DNA from: Opitutus terrae PB90-1 | GTDB taxonomy: Bacteria; Verrucomicrobiota; Verrucomicrobiia; Opitutales; Opitutaceae | Length of the DNA: 64,000 nucleotides | Direction: 5' to 3' | NCBI RefSeq assembly: GCF_000019965.1 | Contig: NC_010571.1 | Location: 992,001 to 1,056,000, forward strand | Shown: piece by piece, positions 18,089-28,358 of the stretch | How the letters are laid out: every line of letters starts with the position of its first letter | How positions within the stretch are numbered: the first letter of the stretch is position 1 | Translations under genes and position numbers: made by a program | The notes under the pieces: generated by a model | The model's database searches: none | What the model was told of the DNA's origin: nothing | What the model saw: only the letters and a program-made list of their open reading frames with translations

Positions 18089-20023
18089 ATGCGTCCTGGT
18101 TTTCGCGTGCTCTACGCCGAGGACAACCCCCTCGACGCGGATTTGACGCGGGCGCATTTCACGCGCGTGGCCCCGGAGATCACGCTCGAGGTGGTGGACC
18201 GGGCGGAGGAATTCATCACGCGCGCACGGGCCCGGCGGCACGCGGCCCTGCTCATCGACCGGCGGGTACGGGACATGGATGCCCTCGAGGTGCTGAAGCT
18301 GCTCGCACTGGAGAGCATCGATACACCGCTCGTGCTCATTGGGGGGATCGGCGACACGGAGTTTGCCGCGCAGGCGCTGCGACTCGGGGCCGACGATTTC
18401 GTGTCGCGCCGCCTTGGTTATCTCGAGTCGCTCCCGCAGCGGCTGCGCGACGCGATCGAACGACACCGGCTGCAACCGGCGTTGGCGCGCGCGCGTTCGC
18501 GCCCGCGGCGGATTCTGCTGGTCGACGACGATCCCGCGGAGGCGGAAATGCTGGTGCGGCTGCTGGCGCGCCGCGCGCCGCACCTCGCGATCAAAACCGC
18601 GGCCAATCGGAGCAGCGGGCTCGAGGCCCTGGTCACCGGCGAGGAATACGACCTGGTGCTCGGTCTGCACCGGCCACCGGCCAACGACTGCTTCGAACTG
18701 ATCAAGACGGCGCGCGATCGCGGTTTTCACCTGCCGATCATCGTGCTGGCCGATTCCTCGGCGGAGGAAGCAGTGGCCGCCGCCTTCAGTCATGGTGCGA
18801 GCGATTTCGTCGTCGCGCCGCGACGGCACGCGGCGGAGCTCGCGCTGCGCATCGATCTCGCGATCGATCGGCACGAACTCGCCGTGGCCGGACTGCGGGC
18901 CCGGACGGAGCTGGCGGACCGGCGACAGCTGCTCGCCGCGCTCGGGGCGAGCGATCAGCGGCTGAAGACCGCGCTCGAGGCGGGCCGGATCGGTTTGTGG
19001 TCGTGGGAGGTGGGCACGGGGCACATGGAGTTCTCCGCCCGCTGGAAGGCGCAGATCGGCTATGCGGAAAACGAGATCGGCGAGGACGCGGCCGAGTGGT
19101 TCTCGCGCTGTCACCCCGATGACCTCGCGAACCTCCACACGTTGACCGCCCGCTATCTCGCCGCGCCGTGGCCGGACTTCAACGTCGAGTATCGGCTGAA
19201 ACACAAGGACGGCAGCTGGCGGTGTTTTCTGCTGCACGCCGCGCTGGAAACGGACGACCCGGGCGAGCCGCGGCGGATGGTCGGCGCACAGATCGATGTG
19301 ACGCAGTTGAAGCAGCAGCAAGCGGACATCGCGAGCACGTCGGCACGACTGCAGCAGCTGTCGCGGCGTTTGCTCAACGTGCAGGAAATGGAGCGACGCA
19401 GCCTCGCGCGGGAGCTGCACGACGAGATCGGGCAGGTGCTGACGGTGGCCAAGATCCATCTGCAATCCACCGTGCTGCTGCCGGAATGCGGCCGCGTTGC
19501 CGGGCGGCTGAAGGAGCCCGTGGCGCTGCTCGACCGGTTGCTCGCCCAAGTTCGTTCGCTTTCGCTCAATCTGCGTCCACCGCTGTTGGACGATCTCGGA
19601 CTCGTTCCCGCGTTGCACTGGTTGTTGCACCAGCACCAATCACACACCGGCGGTCCCCGCGTGCACCTCGCGACGGATCCCGAGCTGGCGCGGTTCGACC
19701 CGACCCTGGAAACCGCCTGCTTCCGCATCGCGCAGGAGGCGCTCACCAACGCCCTGCGGCACGCCCGGGCACAAGGGGTGCATTTGACGCTGACGGTGCA
19801 GGATCAGAAACTCCGGCTGCGGGTGCAGGATGATGGCGTGGGCTTCGACGCCACGAGTGCGCGGGGGCGCGCGGAACGAGGCGGCAGTCTCGGGCTGCTG
19901 GGCATGCACGAGCGGGCGTTGCTCGCCGGCGGCACTCTTACCCTGCTCTCCGCACCGGGACGCGGCACCGAGATCGAAGCGATTTTTCCGCTGTCCATCC
20001 CCCCCGGATCTCGGCTAGTTTGA
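18089..20023 (+). CDS. histidine kinase with two N-terminal receiver domains and PAS (HisKA_3 type)
   Basis: This 644-aa cytoplasmic kinase has receiver 1 (FRVLYAEDN, Asp in ALLIDRRVRDMD), receiver 2 (RRILLVDDDP), a PAS_3-like domain (IGLWSWEVGTG to RRMVGAQIDVTQL), the NarX/DegS-type dimerisation domain (RRSLARELHDEIGQVL, His in ELHD), and a HATPase domain (EALTNALRHARA, DDGVGF, GLLGMHERA). In receiver 2 the phosphoacceptor Asp appears replaced (EEYDLVLGLHRPP) and the conserved Lys is missing, so it is a pseudo-receiver. The start is the ATG at 18089. A NarL-type regulator begins three bases after the stop and is the probable partner. Confidence 0.92.
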   Translation: MRPGFRVLYAEDNPLDADLTRAHFTRVAPEITLEVVDRAEEFITRARARRHAALLIDRRVRDMDALEVLKLLALESIDTPLVLIGGIGDTEFAAQALRLGADDFVSRRLGYLESLPQRLRDAIERHRLQPALARARSRPRRILLVDDDPAEAEMLVRLLARRAPHLAIKTAANRSSGLEALVTGEEYDLVLGLHRPPANDCFELIKTARDRGFHLPIIVLADSSAEEAVAAAFSHGASDFVVAPRRHAAELALRIDLAIDRHELAVAGLRARTELADRRQLLAALGASDQRLKTALEAGRIGLWSWEVGTGHMEFSARWKAQIGYAENEIGEDAAEWFSRCHPDDLANLHTLTARYLAAPWPDFNVEYRLKHKDGSWRCFLLHAALETDDPGEPRRMVGAQIDVTQLKQQQADIASTSARLQQLSRRLLNVQEMERRSLARELHDEIGQVLTVAKIHLQSTVLLPECGRVAGRLKEPVALLDRLLAQVRSLSLNLRPPLLDDLGLVPALHWLLHQHQSHTGGPRVHLATDPELARFDPTLETACFRIAQEALTNALRHARAQGVHLTLTVQDQKLRLRVQDDGVGFDATSARGRAERGGSLGLLGMHERALLAGGTLTLLSAPGRGTEIEAIFPLSIPPGSRLV

Positions 20024-20026
20024 GGC

Positions 20027-20686
20027 GTGCCTGCTCCTCTGAAAATAGTTTTGGCGGACGATCATGCGCTGGTCCGTGCGGGCATCCGCACGCTGCTCGA
20101 GAAACTGCCGGGGGTGACCATCGTCGGCGAGGCGGGCGACGGGCGGGAAACGGTCACGCTCGTCCACACCTTTGCCCCCGATATCGCGATCATGGATATC
20201 ACCATGCCGGGGCTGAACGGCTTCGACGCGACGGCACGCATCGCGCGCGAGCATCCCCGCACGAAGGTGCTCATCCTGTCGATGCACACCGCCGAGGATT
20301 ACGTGCTGCAGGCGTTGCGCGCCGGCGCCACCGGCTATTTGCTCAAGGACGCCGCCACGGCCGAGCTGCAGCTGGCGCTCAATGCCGTGCGCAAAGGCGA
20401 AACCTACCTGAGCCCGTCGATTTCCAAGAGCGTGCTCGCGCGGTTCCGGCAGCAGGAACAGGACCCGCGCGCGGAACCGACCAAGGCACTCACGCCGCGG
20501 ATGCGCGAAATCGTCCAGCTGATCGCGGAGGGGCGCAGCACGAAGGAAATCGCGTTTCTGCTCAACCTGAGCGTGAAGACGATCGAGACGCACCGGATGC
20601 ACCTCATGGCGCGGCTCGGTTTGCATGATGTCGCCGGGGTGGTGCGCTACGCCTTGCGGACGGGATTGATTTCGGCGGACCATTGA
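20027..20686 (+). CDS. NarL/FixJ-family response regulator
   Basis: This 219-aa transcription regulator has a receiver domain with the acidic pair at D11-D12 (VLADDH), the phosphoacceptor at D57 (IAIMDITMPG) and Lys in YLLKDA, followed by a LuxR-type helix-turn-helix (LTPRMREIVQLIAEG, then STKEIAFLLNLSVKTIETHR). The GTG start at 20027 lies three bases after the stop of the dual-receiver kinase, so the two form an operon and very probably a cognate pair. Targets are not evident. Confidence 0.93.
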   Translation: MPAPLKIVLADDHALVRAGIRTLLEKLPGVTIVGEAGDGRETVTLVHTFAPDIAIMDITMPGLNGFDATARIAREHPRTKVLILSMHTAEDYVLQALRAGATGYLLKDAATAELQLALNAVRKGETYLSPSISKSVLARFRQQEQDPRAEPTKALTPRMREIVQLIAEGRSTKEIAFLLNLSVKTIETHRMHLMARLGLHDVAGVVRYALRTGLISADH

Positions 20687-20865
20687 AGCCGGGGCGGATC
20701 CGGCCGCGGTCCGCGGCACGTTTGCGTGGCGCGCGGGTTGAAATGCGACGTCCTCCTGCCACTGTCGTGGTTGGACCGTCGACGCATGCCTGCCCCATTC
20801 CACCTCGTGAACCACCTCGCGGATCCTGCTGACAGCCGCAGGAAGCCATCGCGGACCGCACATCC

Positions 20866-21351
20866 ATGATCATTCTGCTGATGGGCGTGTCGGGCAGTGG
20901 CAAGACGACGGTGGGCAAGCTGCTCGCCCGCGAACTCGGCTGGAGCTTCGCCGACGCCGATGATTTTCATTCGGCAGCCAACAAGGCCAAGATGGCGGCG
21001 GGGCACCCGTTGAACGACGCGGACCGCGCGCCCTGGCTCACAGCGCTGCGACAGCATATCGAGGAGTGCCTCGCCTCCGGGAAGAATGTGGTGATCGCGT
21101 GCTCGGCGCTGAAAGCGAGCTATCGAGCCCAGCTGCGCGGCAATTCCGACGCGATAAAGTGGGTACACCTGCACGGCTCGCCGGAGCTCATCCGCTCGCG
21201 TCTGGCGTCACGATCCGGCCATTACATGCGGGCGCAGATGCTCGACAGCCAACTCGCGACCCTGGAGCCGCCCAAGCATGCGCTCACCGTCGACGTCGCT
21301 GCGACCCCGGCGGAAATCGTCGACCAAATCCGTCGCGCCCTGCATCTCTAG
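20866..21351 (+). CDS. gntK: gluconokinase
   Basis: It phosphorylates D-gluconate to 6-phosphogluconate, feeding the pentose phosphate or Entner-Doudoroff route. The protein is 161 aa, a normal GntK length, with the P-loop MGVSGSGKTT (about residues 6-15), the substrate motif FADADDFHSAANKAKMAAGH and the VVIACSALK segment typical of the family. It starts with ATG at 20866. The acylase gene follows after 43 bases and might be co-transcribed. No gluconate transporter or GntR regulator lies nearby. Confidence 0.93.
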   Translation: MIILLMGVSGSGKTTVGKLLARELGWSFADADDFHSAANKAKMAAGHPLNDADRAPWLTALRQHIEECLASGKNVVIACSALKASYRAQLRGNSDAIKWVHLHGSPELIRSRLASRSGHYMRAQMLDSQLATLEPPKHALTVDVAATPAEIVDQIRRALHL

Positions 21352-21394
21352 CGCGATCCGGCGAAGGTGCGCCGGTTTTCCTTTTTCCCAGCTT

Positions 21395-23884
21395 ATGCAT
21401 CCTGGTGTCGCCCGATTCGTCCGCCTGCTCGCGGGTCTGCTGAGTGTCGTGCTGCTCGTGGCGCTCGCCGCCGCCGGCTGGTTTTACTGGCAGATGCGCG
21501 GAAGCCTGGCGCAGCTGGACGGCACGCGCGCCGTGGCCGGGCTCACGGCACCGGTGCAGATCACGCGCGACGCACTCGGCGTGCCCACGGTCCAGGGCGC
21601 GAACCGGCTCGACGTGGCGCGGGCGCTCGGGTTCCTGCACGCCCAGGATCGCTTCTTTCAAATGGACCTGTTGCGGCGGCGATCAGCAGGAGAGCTGGCC
21701 GCGCTTTTCGGCAAGGCCGCGGTGCCGCTCGACCAGTTGGCGCGGCCGCACCGGTTCCGCCAGCTCGCGCAGCAGGTCCTCGCGGCCGCGGACCCCGCGC
21801 ACCGCGCGGTGATCGAAGCCTACGCGGCCGGCGTGAACAGCGGACTCGCCGCGCTGCACGAGAAGCCGTTCGAGTATTTCCTTTTCCGCGAGGATCCGCA
21901 GCCGTGGCAGCCGGAGGACAGCGTGTTGGTTGTCTACGCCATGGTCCTCGATCTGCAGGACGAGCTGAACACCCGCGAACTCTCGCTCATGACCTTGCGC
22001 GACCAGTTCGGCTCCGACGCCGTGTCGTTTTTTGCGCCGTTGTTTTCGCCGGAAGATGCCGCGCTTGATGGCACGACCGCCGCGCTGCCACCGATCCCCG
22101 GCCCCAACGCGGTGAACCTCCGCGAGGGCGCCGCGGAGCCGGGGGTCGCGCTGAGCTCCACCCGCGTCTGGCCCCGCACCGAGGCACTCTGGGCGGACGG
22201 CGATTTTCTTCCCGGCAGCAACAGCATCGCGGTCACCGGCGCGCATACCGCGACTGGCGCCGCCTTGCTGGGCAACGATCCCCACTTGAACCTGGGCGTG
22301 CCGAACATCTGGTATCGCGTCGTGATGCAGTGGCCGGTGAACGCGTCCGCCGGCGCACGGCACCGGCTCGTGGGGGTTACGATTCCGGGCGTGCCCTTCC
22401 TCGTGCTGGGCAGCAACGGCCACGTGGCGTGGGGCATGACCACGTCCTTCGCCGACACGAATGATCTCATCCCGCTCGATCTGAATCCGACGGCGCGCGA
22501 TCTCTACCGCGTGCCCGGCGCCGAAGAATTGGCGCAGATCGAGAAACACACGGATGAGATTGCGGTGCGCGGCGGCCAACCCGCGAGCGTCGAATCGCAG
22601 TGGGCCGTGTGGGGCCCGATCGTGGGCGAGGATCAGCGCGGCCGGCCTCTCGCGCATCGCTGGGTGGCGCACGACCCGACGGCGACCAACCTGAAGTTTT
22701 TCAATTTGGAAAACGCTGCCACGGTGGCGGACGCCGTCGCCGTGGCGCACGAGTCCGGCATTCCAGCGCATAATTTTCTCGTCGCTGACGCCGCGGGCAG
22801 CATTGGCTGGACGATCGTCGGCCGGGTGCCGCGCCGCGTGGGATTCAGCGGACGGCTGCCCGTGTCATGGACATTTGGTGACCGCCGCTGGAATGGTCTG
22901 CTTCCGCCGGACGAGGTGCCGACGGTCATCCTCACGCCGGGCGAGACGTCTGCGCGCTTGTCGGGCGGAGCGACGCTCGAGCCGCGGGCGCAGGCGGGTC
23001 GGTTGTGGACGGCGAACAACCGACTCGTCGGCGGCGACGCGCTGGCGCGACTTGGCGATGGCGGCTACATGGCGCCGATGCGCGCCCAGCAGGTGCGCGA
23101 CGACCTGCTGGCGATAAAGCGGGCGACGCCCGCGGATTTCCTGGCGCTGGCGCTGGATGATCGCGCGGTGTTCCTCGAACGCTGGCAAAAGTTGCTGCTC
23201 AGCGTGCTGACGCCGGAGGCGGTGCAGCAGAAAAAAAGTCGCGCCGAACTGCGGCGGCTCGTCGAGCAGTGGGAGGGGCGCGCCGCCACCGATTCCGTGA
23301 GCTATCGGCTCGTGCGAGCCTTTCGAACCACGACCGCCGACATGGTGTTCGAGCCGATTTTCGCACGTTGCGTGGCGCAGACGCCGCAATTCAACTGGCG
23401 AAACTTTCACTACGAGCCCGCGCTGTGGACCCTGCTGCATGAAAAGCCGCTCCACCTGCTCGCGCCTGAGCACGACAGCTGGGACACCTTGATGCTCGCG
23501 GCGGCGGATCGCGTTGTGGACGAGATCGAAAAAACCGGGACGCCATTGGAGAAGGCGACATGGGGGCGGCGCAACACGGCCCGGATCCGGCATCCGCTCA
23601 GCCGCGTCCTGCCCGGCTGGATTGGGCGATGGCTCGACTTGCCCGCGGATCCGCTGCCGGGCGACACGCACATGCCACGGGTGCAGAATCCCAGTTTTGG
23701 CGCGAGCATGCGACTGGCGGTTTCGCCCGGACGCGAAGAGGAAGGCTTGTTCGAGATGCCCGGCGGCCAGAGTGGACACCCGCTGTCACCGTTTTATCGC
23801 GCCGGCCATGCCGCATGGGTCCATGGCGAACGCACACCGCTGCTGCCGGGGGAAACCCGCCACACCCTGACGCTGACGCCATGA
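21395..23884 (+). CDS. penicillin acylase family hydrolase
   Basis: This is an N-terminal-nucleophile amidase of 829 aa, in the size range of the penicillin/cephalosporin acylase and quorum-signal acylase family. A hydrophobic N-terminus (residues about 8-30) serves as signal or anchor, so the enzyme is periplasmic. The alpha-chain region holds RALGFLHAQDRFFQMDLLRR. The autocatalytic site is LPGSNSIAV, with the nucleophile Ser at about 275, and GNDPHLNLGVPNIWY follows in the beta chain. Near the C-terminus MPGGQSGHPLSPFY is the usual conserved end. The natural substrate (N-acyl amide) is unknown. The start is the ATG at 21395, 43 bases after gntK. Confidence 0.93.
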   Translation: MHPGVARFVRLLAGLLSVVLLVALAAAGWFYWQMRGSLAQLDGTRAVAGLTAPVQITRDALGVPTVQGANRLDVARALGFLHAQDRFFQMDLLRRRSAGELAALFGKAAVPLDQLARPHRFRQLAQQVLAAADPAHRAVIEAYAAGVNSGLAALHEKPFEYFLFREDPQPWQPEDSVLVVYAMVLDLQDELNTRELSLMTLRDQFGSDAVSFFAPLFSPEDAALDGTTAALPPIPGPNAVNLREGAAEPGVALSSTRVWPRTEALWADGDFLPGSNSIAVTGAHTATGAALLGNDPHLNLGVPNIWYRVVMQWPVNASAGARHRLVGVTIPGVPFLVLGSNGHVAWGMTTSFADTNDLIPLDLNPTARDLYRVPGAEELAQIEKHTDEIAVRGGQPASVESQWAVWGPIVGEDQRGRPLAHRWVAHDPTATNLKFFNLENAATVADAVAVAHESGIPAHNFLVADAAGSIGWTIVGRVPRRVGFSGRLPVSWTFGDRRWNGLLPPDEVPTVILTPGETSARLSGGATLEPRAQAGRLWTANNRLVGGDALARLGDGGYMAPMRAQQVRDDLLAIKRATPADFLALALDDRAVFLERWQKLLLSVLTPEAVQQKKSRAELRRLVEQWEGRAATDSVSYRLVRAFRTTTADMVFEPIFARCVAQTPQFNWRNFHYEPALWTLLHEKPLHLLAPEHDSWDTLMLAAADRVVDEIEKTGTPLEKATWGRRNTARIRHPLSRVLPGWIGRWLDLPADPLPGDTHMPRVQNPSFGASMRLAVSPGREEEGLFEMPGGQSGHPLSPFYRAGHAAWVHGERTPLLPGETRHTLTLTP

Positions 23885-23935
23885 TCGGGTAATTGCGCGA
23901 TTGCCGGGCGGCACGGGGTTTGGAAGCCTGCAGCC

Positions 23936-24556
23936 ATGCTGCACGTCCTCGATCATCCGCTCGCGGCACACGTCACCGCCCACCTGCGCGACAAGACGAC
24001 GAAACCGGCGACGTTTCGTACGCTGTGCTATCAAATCAGCCTGCTGCTCGCGATCGACGCGACGCGCGACCTGGCGACCGAGATCAAGGACGTGGAAACG
24101 CCGCTCGAGCGCGCAGCGTGCCGGGTGCTCGCGCACCAGCCGCTCGTCGTCGTGCCGATCCTGCGCGCCGGGCTGGGCATGGTGCAGCCGTTCCTCGATC
24201 TTTTTCCCGACGTGAGCGTCGGCTACATCGGACTGGAGCGCGATCACGCGACAGCGATCGCCCGCAGCTATTACTGCAAGCTGCCGCCGCTGTCGGCGCA
24301 CAGTCGCGTGCTGCTGGTCGATCCGATGCTCGCCACCGGCGGCTCCGCGGTGCAGGCGCTCGACGCATTGCGCGCGCAAGGCGCGGCCGATCTGCGGTTG
24401 CTCAGCATCGTGAGTGCTCCCGAAGGCATCGCGGAGGTCCGCAAGCACTATCCGGAGTTGCCGATTTTCACCGCGGCGGTCGATCGCGAGCTCAACAGCC
24501 GGAAATACATTCTGCCGGGGCTCGGCGACTTCGGCGACCGGCTTTACGGCACCTGA
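23936..24556 (+). CDS. upp: uracil phosphoribosyltransferase
   Basis: It makes UMP from uracil and PRPP in pyrimidine salvage. The 206-aa protein has the family start (HVLDHPLAAHVTAHLRDKTT), the segment VVPILRAGLGMVQPF, the PRPP-binding motif VLLVDPMLATGGSAV (about residues 125-139), and the C-terminal uracil-binding region ELNSRKYILPGLGDFGDRL. It starts with ATG 51 bases after the acylase stop. There is no uracil permease next to it. Confidence 0.95.
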   Translation: MLHVLDHPLAAHVTAHLRDKTTKPATFRTLCYQISLLLAIDATRDLATEIKDVETPLERAACRVLAHQPLVVVPILRAGLGMVQPFLDLFPDVSVGYIGLERDHATAIARSYYCKLPPLSAHSRVLLVDPMLATGGSAVQALDALRAQGAADLRLLSIVSAPEGIAEVRKHYPELPIFTAAVDRELNSRKYILPGLGDFGDRLYGT

Positions 24557-24627
24557 CACGGGACGCGGCGCGGTCCACTACGCGGTGCTGAGCAAACGCC
24601 GCAGCCGCGACCGGAAGGTTGGAATCG

Positions 24628-26760
24628 CTACACCGCCGGCCGCGGACCGGCTTTGTTCTCCGCCTGGCGACGGATCTGAACTTCCGCATAGGCGCGGGCC
24701 AAGGCCTGTTGGAGTGTCTCGTGCCGGAGCGGCTTGGCGAGGTACTCGTTCATGCCGGCAGTGCGTGCGACGCTGCGATCGGCCGTTCCCACCCCGGCGG
24801 TCAGCGCGATGATCCAAGGCAGACTGTCGAGCGGACGCACCGCCCGGATCCGCCGGGTCGCCTCGAACCCGTCAAGCTCGGGCATCTGCACGTCCATGAG
24901 AATCACGTCGAAATCGCGTTCGGTCGCGAGAAGGACGGCCTCGAGTCCGTTGGGCACCATCTCGACGGCATAGCCGAGCCGGGCGAGCTGGTGCCGCGCG
25001 ACCGTCTGATTCACCACGTTGTCCTCCGCCATCAGAATTCGCAGCGGCATGCGTACGGCCATACCGCGCGTGTCGTCGACCGGCGCGGGCACGGCAAGCG
25101 GTTTGATGCGCGCCCCGAGCACTTGGGAGGCGCGTTCGCCGAGCGACTCCCGGCGGATCGGCTTGTGCACGATGCCATCGATCGCCGGCTCGTTGGTGCG
25201 TTCGCCAACGGCGTGCAGCAGCAGGATCGGACAGGGCTTGCCACGCGTGGCGACCGCGCGCGCCCACGCATCACCCGCGCCCTCGGGCATCTGCTGGTCC
25301 ACGAGCGCGAGCGCGAAGCGTTCGCCATTCGCCAGCCGGGCGTCTCCGTCCGTGGTGCTCGCGACGCAAATCGGTTCGGCGCCGAAATACCGCAGGTGTC
25401 GCGCGAGCACGTCGCGACTCGTGGCGTTGTCATCGACGACGAGCACACGGCGGCCTTTCAGTGGCTGGGGCGGCGGCGGGCGCGTGATCGGATCCGCGCG
25501 CCGGGCGCGGATGGTGAACAGAAACGCGGAGCCGCGGCCGACTTCGCTTTCGACCCACATGGTGCCTCCCATCAGCTCGGCGAGTCGCTTGCTGATGGCG
25601 AGGCCGAGACCGGTGCCGCCATACTGGCGCGTGGTGGACGAGTCCACCTGGGAGAAACTTTGGAAGAGCCGGTGCTGTTTGTCGGCGGCGATGCCGATGC
25701 CGGTGTCGCGCACGCCGAGCTGCAGCGCATACGCCTCGCCGTCGAATTCGAGCACGCGGATTTGCAGCACGATCTCGCCGGCGGGCGTGAATTTCACCGC
25801 GTTGCCGAGCAGGTTGACGAAGATCTGCCGCAGCCGCACCGGATCACCGATGATCCGTCGCGGCGCGTCCTCCGCGACATCACAGACGAGCTCGAGCTTT
25901 TTCGCGAAGGCCTTGCCCGCGAGCAGCTCAGCCGCTTCCTCGGCGCAGCCGCGCAGATCGAAATCCACCTGCTCGAGCTCCAGCCGGCCGGCTTCGATCT
26001 TGGAATAGTCGAGCGTGTCGTTGACCACCGCGAGCAACGCCTCGCCGGACATCTTGATCGTGCGCAGACATTCGCGCTGCTCGTCGTCGAGCTCGGTCGC
26101 CTCGAGGACGCCGGTCATGCCAATGACGCCGTTGAGCGGCGTGCGAATCTCGTGGCTCATCATCGCGAGGAACGCGCTCTTCGCCTGGTTGGCGACAGCG
26201 GCTTCCATGGCGAGTTGCTGCGCACGGTCGATGGCGTGTTCGAACTGGGTGTTGAGGTCCTCCATCGCGGCGTTCGCCTGCCGAAGCATCGCGTAGTGCT
26301 CTCGTTTCTCGGTGAGATCGTCCTGCACGAGCACGAAACCCTGCTTGCGACCATTGCGCAGGACCACGGGGGCGAGCGCCAGCTGCATCCACGTTTCCCG
26401 TCCGTCCCGGCTGGCTTGGGCCACCGTGAACGAGCGCGGTTCACCGGCGGCCAGCGCGCGGGCGACGACTGCCGCAACCCCCGAATCCGGCGCCAGCAGC
26501 CGCACCACGACGTCCAAGCGCCGGCCCTCGAGTTCGTTCGCGGGATACCCGGTCTGTTCGGTGAACCGCGGGTTCAGCCAAGTGACGTGGCCGCTGGCGT
26601 CCGTGACCAGCACTCCGGAATGAGAGAGGGTGGCCAGCGTGCGCAGCACCCGGTCGCTCGCTGGGTTTCGGGCCACCCGACGCTTGGCATCAGCCGGACC
26701 GCGGCGCGCGGAGGCGGTTGCGCGTGAGGCAGTACGAACGTTGGCGGCAACGGGAGGCAC
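24628..26760 (-). CDS. hybrid sensor histidine kinase (PAS-HisKA-HATPase-REC-REC)
   Basis: This 710-aa soluble hybrid kinase has a PAS domain (residues about 40-150, [18 protein letters not shown]), HisKA with His at about 203 ([15 protein letters not shown]), HATPase ([27 protein letters not shown]), receiver 1 ([12 protein letters not shown], Asp in [10 protein letters not shown]) and receiver 2 ([13 protein letters not shown], Asp in [10 protein letters not shown], Lys in YLAKPL). No Hpt domain and no membrane segment are seen. It is convergent with upp, 71 bases away, and divergent from rlmN. There is no output regulator beside it. Confidence 0.93.
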   Translation of the reverse strand: MPPVAANVRTASRATASARRGPADAKRRVARNPASDRVLRTLATLSHSGVLVTDASGHVTWLNPRFTEQTGYPANELEGRRLDVVVRLLAPDSGVAAVVARALAAGEPRSFTVAQASRDGRETWMQLALAPVVLRNGRKQGFVLVQDDLTEKREHYAMLRQANAAMEDLNTQFEHAIDRAQQLAMEAAVANQAKSAFLAMMSHEIRTPLNGVIGMTGVLEATELDDEQRECLRTIKMSGEALLAVVNDTLDYSKIEAGRLELEQVDFDLRGCAEEAAELLAGKAFAKKLELVCDVAEDAPRRIIGDPVRLRQIFVNLLGNAVKFTPAGEIVLQIRVLEFDGEAYALQLGVRDTGIGIAADKQHRLFQSFSQVDSSTTRQYGGTGLGLAISKRLAELMGGTMWVESEVGRGSAFLFTIRARRADPITRPPPPQPLKGRRVLVVDDNATSRDVLARHLRYFGAEPICVASTTDGDARLANGERFALALVDQQMPEGAGDAWARAVATRGKPCPILLLHAVGERTNEPAIDGIVHKPIRRESLGERASQVLGARIKPLAVPAPVDDTRGMAVRMPLRILMAEDNVVNQTVARHQLARLGYAVEMVPNGLEAVLLATERDFDVILMDVQMPELDGFEATRRIRAVRPLDSLPWIIALTAGVGTADRSVARTAGMNEYLAKPLRHETLQQALARAYAEVQIRRQAENKAGPRPAV

Positions 26761-26916
26761 AGGGGGAAGCGGCGGTCAAAACCGTTCTTCCTATCGGACC
26801 GCTCGCGCCCGCCTGAAGACAGGAATACGGCAGGCGCGCGGAGCGCGGGTCTGACCGGGAAACAGCCGGCGTGCCGGAGATGGGCTGAAACGTGGTTTCG
26901 TTCGAGCCCTCATTCG

Positions 26917-28212
26917 GTGCAAGCGGTGCGCTTCTTAACGGGAAATGTCGTCGTGCGAGCGCGCGGTGCGGATTTCTTTGTCGCGATCGATGCCCGGTCA
27001 GCGGGCGGAGCTGACGCGTGGCTTGCGCTGACCAATGGCGCGCCTTTGCTTCGGCGTTTCACCTTGAGTCCTTCCGCGCCCACCAACCTCTATGATTTCA
27101 CGCGCGCCGAGCTGCGGCTCTGGTTGAGCCGCCGTGAACTCAACCCGGTGCACGCGGCGCGGATCTGGTCTTATCTTTATCTCGATCTGGTGGAGGGGTT
27201 CGGGGCGATGACGGAGCTGCCGGCGCGGGTGCGAGCCCGGCTCGAGGCCGAGATGTGCGTGGGCAATCTCAAGATTGCGCGCGAGACGGATTCGCGTGAC
27301 GGCTTCACCCGCAAGTATCTGCTCGAGCTCGCGGATGGCGCGGCCATCGAGACCGTGTTGATGCGCTTCGCGGGCCGGGCCACCGCGTGCGTGTCGAGCC
27401 AGGTCGGCTGTGCGATGGGCTGCGTGTTCTGCGCGACCGGCCAGATGGGCTACACGCGTCACTTGACCGCGGGGGAAATCGTTGCGCAAGCGGTTCACGT
27501 GGCGCGTGCGCTGCGCACCGCCGCGTTTGAAAAGTGTCACGTGATGCGTGACCCTTCGCCGGGTCGGGAGGCGGGGGAGAAATCCAGGGACGAGGCGGAC
27601 CGGCATCGGGCACCGCCGACGCCGCGACTGCGCAACCTGGTGCTGATGGGCATGGGCGAACCGTTGCACAACTACGAGGCCGTGATGCGTGCCGTTGATA
27701 TTCTCCGCGACGACGGCGGGCTCGCGCTGGGGGCGGAGCGGATCACGTTGAGCACGGTGGGCGTGGTGCCCGGGATCCTGCGGCTGGCGGCGGAAAAACG
27801 ACCGGTGCATCTCGCCGTGTCATTGCACGCGGCGGATCAGGAGGAACGCGCCGCGCTCGTGCCGGTGGCAAAAAAATGGCCGCTCGACGAACTGATGGCC
27901 GCGTGCCGCACCTACAGCGAAACGACGGGCCGGCGGGTGTTCTACGAATGGACCTTGATCGAGGGAAGAAACGATACGGCGGCGCACGCGCGTGCGGTCG
28001 GCCGGCTGCTCCGGGGATTGCCGGCGCAGGTGAACCTGATCCCGCTGAATCCCACTGCCGGCTATGATGGGACCCCTGGCCGGACCGAGGCCGCGCGGCG
28101 GTTTCAGGAGATCCTCTCGCGAGAGTTCGCGTTGCCGAGTACGGTCCGGCAGCGTCGCGGGATCGACATCGCGGCCGGCTGCGGGCAGCTCGCGGTCGCC
28201 GAGCAGTCATAG
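26917..28212 (+). CDS. rlmN: 23S rRNA/tRNA adenine C2-methyltransferase RlmN
   Basis: This radical-SAM enzyme methylates C2 of A2503 in 23S rRNA and A37 in some tRNAs. The cluster motif CAMGCVFC gives Cys at about 165, 169 and 172. The conserved LMGMGEPLHNYEAV, the substrate loop LAVSLHAADQEER and the C-terminal RRGIDIAAGCGQL with the methyl-carrying Cys are all present. At 431 aa it is longer than usual, for two reasons: about 55 unconserved residues precede LYDFTRAEL, so the true start is uncertain (GTG at 26917 is the first possible), and about 30 polar residues (207-237) are inserted before the LVLMGMGEP strand. The DNA of that insert begins with a small inverted repeat (27536-27552). Confidence 0.93.
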   Translation: MQAVRFLTGNVVVRARGADFFVAIDARSAGGADAWLALTNGAPLLRRFTLSPSAPTNLYDFTRAELRLWLSRRELNPVHAARIWSYLYLDLVEGFGAMTELPARVRARLEAEMCVGNLKIARETDSRDGFTRKYLLELADGAAIETVLMRFAGRATACVSSQVGCAMGCVFCATGQMGYTRHLTAGEIVAQAVHVARALRTAAFEKCHVMRDPSPGREAGEKSRDEADRHRAPPTPRLRNLVLMGMGEPLHNYEAVMRAVDILRDDGGLALGAERITLSTVGVVPGILRLAAEKRPVHLAVSLHAADQEERAALVPVAKKWPLDELMAACRTYSETTGRRVFYEWTLIEGRNDTAAHARAVGRLLRGLPAQVNLIPLNPTAGYDGTPGRTEAARRFQEILSREFALPSTVRQRRGIDIAAGCGQLAVAEQS

Positions 28213-28358
28213 CGGTTCGGTGAGGCAAACCCGCACCCATTCGTGTCAGCAAATGGGCCAGCCGTTTGCATACGACAGGGTTGTACGCACCGTGCCGGCG
28301 TTTGGTCCCAGCTCCACACACCTTCCCTTTGCGGGCAGCCGGACAGGCGCCCGCCCCG

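Noticed and set aside
17987-19639. A 550-codon minus-strand open frame opposite the dual-receiver kinase
   Set aside because: No motif; the plus strand is clearly coding.
24619-26727. A 702-codon plus-strand open frame opposite the hybrid kinase
   Set aside because: Low-complexity translation on the strand opposite a clear kinase; shadow frame.
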